44,389 bases of DNA from Bacteroidia bacterium (GTDB taxonomy: Bacteria > Bacteroidota > Bacteroidia > Flavobacteriales > Flavobacteriaceae): assembly GCA_030430535.1 (NCBI GenBank), contig JAUIKY010000030.1, positions 1 to 44,389 on the forward strand, read 5' to 3'. A program made the translations under genes and the position numbers. Positions 41,850-44,389 of the stretch are shown here, piece by piece. The notes beneath the pieces are model-generated. The model was not told where the DNA came from. It worked only from the letters and a program-made list of their open reading frames with translations, and did not search any database. Each line of letters opens with the position of its first letter. The first letter of the stretch is position 1.

Positions 41850-42122
41850 ATGAACAAAACAGATTTAATCGATGCAATGGCAGAACACGCAGGAATCACT
41901 AAAGCTGCTGCAAAAAAAGCTTTAGAGTGTGCGCTAATTGAAATTGAAGGAGCTTTACAAAAAGGTAACAGAGTTTCTTTAGTTGGATTTGGATCTTGGT
42001 CAGTTTCTAAAAGAGCTGCAAGAGAAGGAAGAAACCCTCAAACAGGAGATACTATCAAAATCAAAGCTAAAAACGTAGTAAAGTTTAAAGCTGGTTCAGA
42101 TTTATCAAATGCGGTAAACTAA
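41850..42122 (+). CDS. hup: DNA-binding protein HU
   Basis: This is a 90-aa histone-like nucleoid protein, a dimer that bends DNA. MNKTDLIDAMAEHAGITKAA opens the helical dimer base, VSLVGFGSWSVSKRAAREGR enters the beta arm, and GRNPQTGDTIKIKAKNVVKF carries the conserved RNP tip. The length matches HU exactly. The ATG at 41850 is used: a longer frame from 41757 would begin within the promoter. Codon use is strongly biased, as expected of an abundant protein. Own promoter and own terminator. Confidence 0.96.
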   Translation: MNKTDLIDAMAEHAGITKAAAKKALECALIEIEGALQKGNRVSLVGFGSWSVSKRAAREGRNPQTGDTIKIKAKNVVKFKAGSDLSNAVN

Positions 42123-42147
42123 TTATTTGCCCTTTATAAAAAACAGA

Positions 42148-42177
42148 AAGCCCCCACAAATTGTGGGGGCTTTTTTT
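42148..42177 (+). terminator. Intrinsic terminator after HU
   Basis: AAGCCCCCACAA and TTGTGGGGGCTT face each other across 42148-42172, followed by a run of seven T; the GC-rich core is CCCCCAC/GTGGGGG. Confidence 0.9.
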
Positions 42178-42194
42178 ATATGTGCCCAAAACAG

Positions 42195-42225
42195 TTGTTT
42201 TTTTAATAAATAAATATTAGATTTA
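42195..42225 (+). promoter_or_regulatory. Candidate promoter of the YqgE gene
   Basis: TTG (42195-42197), 20 nt, TAGATTTA (42218-42225); one mismatch in the last base of the -7 box. The start would fall about 13 nt before the ATG. Confidence 0.4.
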
Positions 42226-42244
42226 GTTACTAATTCCTGATATT

Positions 42245-42805
42245 ATGGTTACAGCAAAACCCGAAAAAGGAAATTTATTGATTGCCGAACCTGCAATAAT
42301 TGGCGATGTATCTTTTAATCGCTCTATCGTCCTATTGGCCGACCATTCGCACGAGGGCTCTATTGGCTTTATATTGAACAAGCCGCTTGAATACAATATC
42401 AATGACCTAATACCGGAAATTGAAGCCACTTACAAGGTTTACAACGGTGGCCCCGTAGAGCAGGACAATCTTTATTTTATCCATAAAGTTCCTAATCTTA
42501 TACCCAACAGTATTGAAATTTCATTGGGCATTTATTGGGGTGGCGATTTCACTAAAGTGGCCGAATTGATAAAAGACCGCACTATTAAAGAAACCGACAT
42601 TAAGTTTTTTCTGGGCTACTCCGGCTGGGAAGCCAATCAATTGGAAAACGAACTTAAGGCCAACTCCTGGGTAGTTACCGAAAATGTTTATGAAAAAAAC
42701 ATTATTGAAAAGGACTATGAATCGTTTTGGAAAGAAAAAATGCTAGAGTTTGGTGGCGAATACAGTATTTGGAGCAACGCCCCAGAAAATCCCAGTTTCA
42801 ACTAG
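42245..42805 (+). CDS. YqgE/AlgH family protein
   Basis: The 186-aa cytoplasmic protein has the family pattern: KGNLLIAEPAIIGDVSFNRS at the start, VVLL-type IVLLADHSHEGSIGFILNKP, YNGGPVEQDNLYFIHKVP and FFLGYSGWEANQLENELKAN, then W-rich C-terminus. The fold is known from structures but the biochemical role is not. Its stop codon overlaps that of the convergent aminotransferase gene inside CTAG (42802-42805). Confidence 0.93.
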   Translation: MVTAKPEKGNLLIAEPAIIGDVSFNRSIVLLADHSHEGSIGFILNKPLEYNINDLIPEIEATYKVYNGGPVEQDNLYFIHKVPNLIPNSIEISLGIYWGGDFTKVAELIKDRTIKETDIKFFLGYSGWEANQLENELKANSWVVTENVYEKNIIEKDYESFWKEKMLEFGGEYSIWSNAPENPSFN

Positions 42806-43644
42806 CCCAATCTAATCTTCACATTTAGTTTTTGAAGCAGTTGCTTGGCTGTTTCATTACCAAACACTTTTTTTCGGTATTTGCTTATTGGTTGTATTCC
42901 TGTAATGACATTAGTGATGAAAATTTCATCGGCCTTTTGAATTTCGAATGGAGACACTGATTCTTCAACCAATTCATAATCGGGCAAACTTTTAATTAAG
43001 TTTATCAATTGGGTGCGCATTACCCCTTTTAAACAACCATCACCCAACGGTGGCGTTTTAATTGTATTTCCTTTTACCAAAAACACATTTCCGTTTAAAG
43101 CTTCAACCACTTTTTTATCGGTATTCAACAACAGGCAATTGTTCAGGTTGTTTTCTTTTGCAAAAACGCTGCCCACCACATTTAGCACTTTATTATTGGT
43201 TTTTAAAGTAGAAAGCAAGGATGGGGAAACGTAATAATCTTTGAATAAATCAACTTCGTAAAAGCCATCATTTAGCAAATAGAAATCTTCGGTTAAGGCT
43301 TTTGCAGAAATAATATATTCCACTTCATTAGTTTCAGGAGTGTAGAGTCCGCCTTCATTTCTATGCACGCTTAATTTAACACGCGTCGACTGATTTGAAA
43401 ACCCATTAGCCTCAATGGTTTTTGTCACTTCCTCCTCTAGAAATTCCATAGTAAAACTCATGGGTATTTCCATTCGTAAAATGCGCATGGAGGCCATAAG
43501 GCGAAAATAGTGGTCTTCCCAAAATAAAATTTTTCCGTGGCTCACCTTTATGGTTTCAAAAAGTGCATCGCCATAGGCATAACCTCTATTTTGAGTTGAT
43601 AAAATATTGTTTTCCGATACCAGTGTTCCGTTAAAATTTACCAT
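42802..43644 (-). CDS. Class IV aminotransferase (PabC/DAAT/IlvE type)
   Basis: The 280-aa PLP enzyme of fold type IV shows NRGYAYGDALFETIKV at the start, then LFWEDHYFRLMASMRIL, the catalytic-Lys segment SLLSTLKTNNKVLNVVG, CLLLNTDKKVVEALNGNVFL and PPLGDGCLKGVMRTQLI. The overall plan fits aminodeoxychorismate lyase (PabC) as well as D-amino-acid or branched-chain transaminases; which one cannot be decided by eye, though the length favours PabC-like proteins. The start is unusual: the T-tract of the preceding terminator directly touches the ATG at 43644. Confidence 0.88.
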   Translation of the reverse strand: MVNFNGTLVSENNILSTQNRGYAYGDALFETIKVSHGKILFWEDHYFRLMASMRILRMEIPMSFTMEFLEEEVTKTIEANGFSNQSTRVKLSVHRNEGGLYTPETNEVEYIISAKALTEDFYLLNDGFYEVDLFKDYYVSPSLLSTLKTNNKVLNVVGSVFAKENNLNNCLLLNTDKKVVEALNGNVFLVKGNTIKTPPLGDGCLKGVMRTQLINLIKSLPDYELVEESVSPFEIQKADEIFITNVITGIQPISKYRKKVFGNETAKQLLQKLNVKIRLG

Positions 43645-43677
43645 AAAAAATCCCGCTAAATTAGTATTTCAGCGGGA
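43645..43677 (-). terminator. Terminator of the START-like gene abutting the next start codon
   Basis: On the minus strand TCCCGCT (43677-43671) pairs with AGCGGGA (43657-43651), loop of 13, followed by TTTTTT and at once ATG. Read on the plus strand there is no T-run. Confidence 0.7.
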
Positions 43678-43685
43678 CAAATATA
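43678..43685 (-). promoter_or_regulatory. Candidate -7 box of the aminotransferase gene
   Basis: Minus-strand TATATTTG immediately before the terminator hairpin. Transcription from here would begin near 43671, after the first stem arm. No clear -33 element. Confidence 0.4.
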
Positions 43686-43706
43686 ATTCAATTTATATGA
43701 TTGCGG

Positions 43707-44099
43707 CTATGCAGAACCCAATACTTGTTTTAAGCTGGATATTTGGTTTTCCCACAGCATTTTGGCCTCATCAATTTCATCTTCCTCGGCGTAATCTGTA
43801 ATCATCAACGATACATCTTTAGTGATTTCATCGACTTGAATCCTGATTTCAAAATAATAGGATTGTTCGTCCTCAACATCTTCCATCCATCTAAACTTCA
43901 CACGTTCACCACTTTTCTTGTTCAATAATTTTGCTTTTTCTTCGCTACCGTCCCATATAAAGGTGAACATTTCACCTCGTGAGTTTACGTTATCTGAAAA
44001 CCACTCGGACAAACCTGAGGGTGTTGAAATATATTGGTATAGCAATTGTGGAGAAGCGTGAATAGGGAATTCTATGTCAAATTTAATTTTATCGTCCAT
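43707..44099 (-). CDS. START-like domain protein (SRPBCC/AHSA1 superfamily)
   Basis: The 130-aa single-domain protein has the helix-grip pattern: FDIEFPIHASPQLLYQYIST (first strand and helix), GLSEWFSDNVNSRGEMFTFI, ERVKFRWMEDVEDEQSYYFE, and a long C-terminal helix EAKMLWENQISSLKQVLG. The START-like flavobacterial family has solved structures but no assigned ligand. It is followed by a terminator and the aminotransferase gene, a neighbourhood common in Flavobacteriaceae. Confidence 0.92.
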   Translation of the reverse strand: MDDKIKFDIEFPIHASPQLLYQYISTPSGLSEWFSDNVNSRGEMFTFIWDGSEEKAKLLNKKSGERVKFRWMEDVEDEQSYYFEIRIQVDEITKDVSLMITDYAEEDEIDEAKMLWENQISSLKQVLGSA

Positions 44100-44186
44100 A
44101 TGTAACTGTGAAATTTATACTGCCCAATATATACATTAATTGATAAGAATAACAATAATTTTTAAGAATATTTTCTGTGGGTTTGG

Positions 44187-44217
44187 TTTGGTTACATGGA
44201 TTTTGTTTTTATATTTG
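44187..44217 (+). promoter_or_regulatory. tRNA-Met promoter
   Basis: TTTG (44187-44190), 19 nt, TATATTTG (44210-44217), an exact match to the Bacteroidetes consensus, 14 nt before the tRNA. Confidence 0.8.
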
Positions 44218-44231
44218 CAGCCACAAAATTA

Positions 44232-44305
44232 GGCGAGGTAGCTCAGTTGGTTAGAGCGTCGGATTCATAACCCGGAGGTCTCGAGTTCAAATCTCGATCT
44301 CGCTA
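44232..44305 (+). tRNA. tRNA-Met (CAT), elongator type
   Basis: The sequence folds as a normal cloverleaf: acceptor GGCGAGG with TCTCGCT (G-U at both ends), D arm GCTC/GAGC with loop AGTTGGTTA, anticodon loop TTCATAA, and T arm TCGAG/CTCGA with loop TTCAAAT. The discriminator is A and CCA is not encoded. The anticodon stem TCGGA/CCCGG has an A-C pair at its base. Without three G-C pairs in the anticodon stem it is not an initiator; tRNA-Ile(CAT) is a less likely reading. Confidence 0.93.
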
Positions 44306-44330
44306 CAAAGCACAAGACTTGTAATAACAA

Positions 44331-44360
44331 CGGTTTAGGTTTTCACTAAACCGTTTTTTT
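44331..44360 (+). terminator. tRNA terminator
   Basis: CGGTTTAG (44331-44338) pairs with CTAAACCG (44346-44353), loop of 7, followed by seven T. Confidence 0.88.
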
Positions 44361-44389
44361 ATGCTTATATCCCAACTAATTCACATATA

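Noticed and set aside
1-44389. CRISPR arrays, rRNA genes, complete insertion sequences, restriction or phage-defence clusters
   Set aside because: No regularly spaced repeats, cas-like proteins, rRNA stretches, transposases or methylase/nuclease pairs were recognised.

Overview
The window is chromosomal DNA from a member of the Bacteroidota, most likely family Flavobacteriaceae. The evidence is consistent: low-GC sequence, promoters of the Bacteroidetes type (TTG or TTTG, about 19-23 nt, then TAnnTTTG), start codons mostly without a Shine-Dalgarno, and families typical of the group (DUF1684, DUF4197, DUF3078, DUF4290, type III plus type II glutamine synthetase, long-form PurM, START-like protein, fused B12 mutase IcmF).

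Layout. 1-1500 is a decaying accessory segment. It holds the start of a tyrosine recombinase that runs off the left edge, with helically phased repeats over its promoter, an orphan 154-aa protein, and a ruined parDE toxin-antitoxin pair. 1509-7101 holds a DUF1684 lipoprotein and a short leader peptide followed by a terminator with a possible antiterminator partner. An MFS exporter overlapping a YpdA-type flavoprotein comes next, then two related small helical proteins flanking an Lrp regulator, a lipocalin-like lipoprotein and a 46-aa protein. 7296-9111 is an orphan membrane histidine kinase and the relic of a SigZ-like sigma factor. 9366-14609 carries icmF, with several dispersed repeats inserted in frame, then purU and a DUF4197 lipoprotein. 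14797-17342 holds two tiny genes and a histidine kinase/receiver pair in which the kinase is split by one in-frame UGA.

17367-25845 (mostly minus strand) is housekeeping: a metal/corrinoid receptor, pyrF, prfA, a B12-dependent ribonucleotide reductase, a DUF3078 outer-membrane protein and purM. 25918-29405 holds two different glutamine synthetases, divergently transcribed. 29494-32551 pairs a membrane ion-pumping pyrophosphatase with soluble pyrophosphatase. 32730-37320 holds an M1 peptidase, murA (with the catalytic Cys replaced by Asp), DUF4290 and DUF493. 37409-42122 reads as a recQ-fmt-HU block with one lineage-specific insertion. The window ends with YqgE, a class IV aminotransferase, a START-like protein and tRNA-Met.

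The genes fit together as core nucleotide, nitrogen and translation metabolism with a clear cobalamin requirement (IcmF, NrdJ). The strongest candidates for something new are the leader-peptide attenuator before the MFS/YpdA operon, the paralogous helical proteins around Lrp, the UGA-split kinase, and the peptide-encoding repeats inside IcmF. No CRISPR array, rRNA operon, prophage body or complete insertion sequence was seen.
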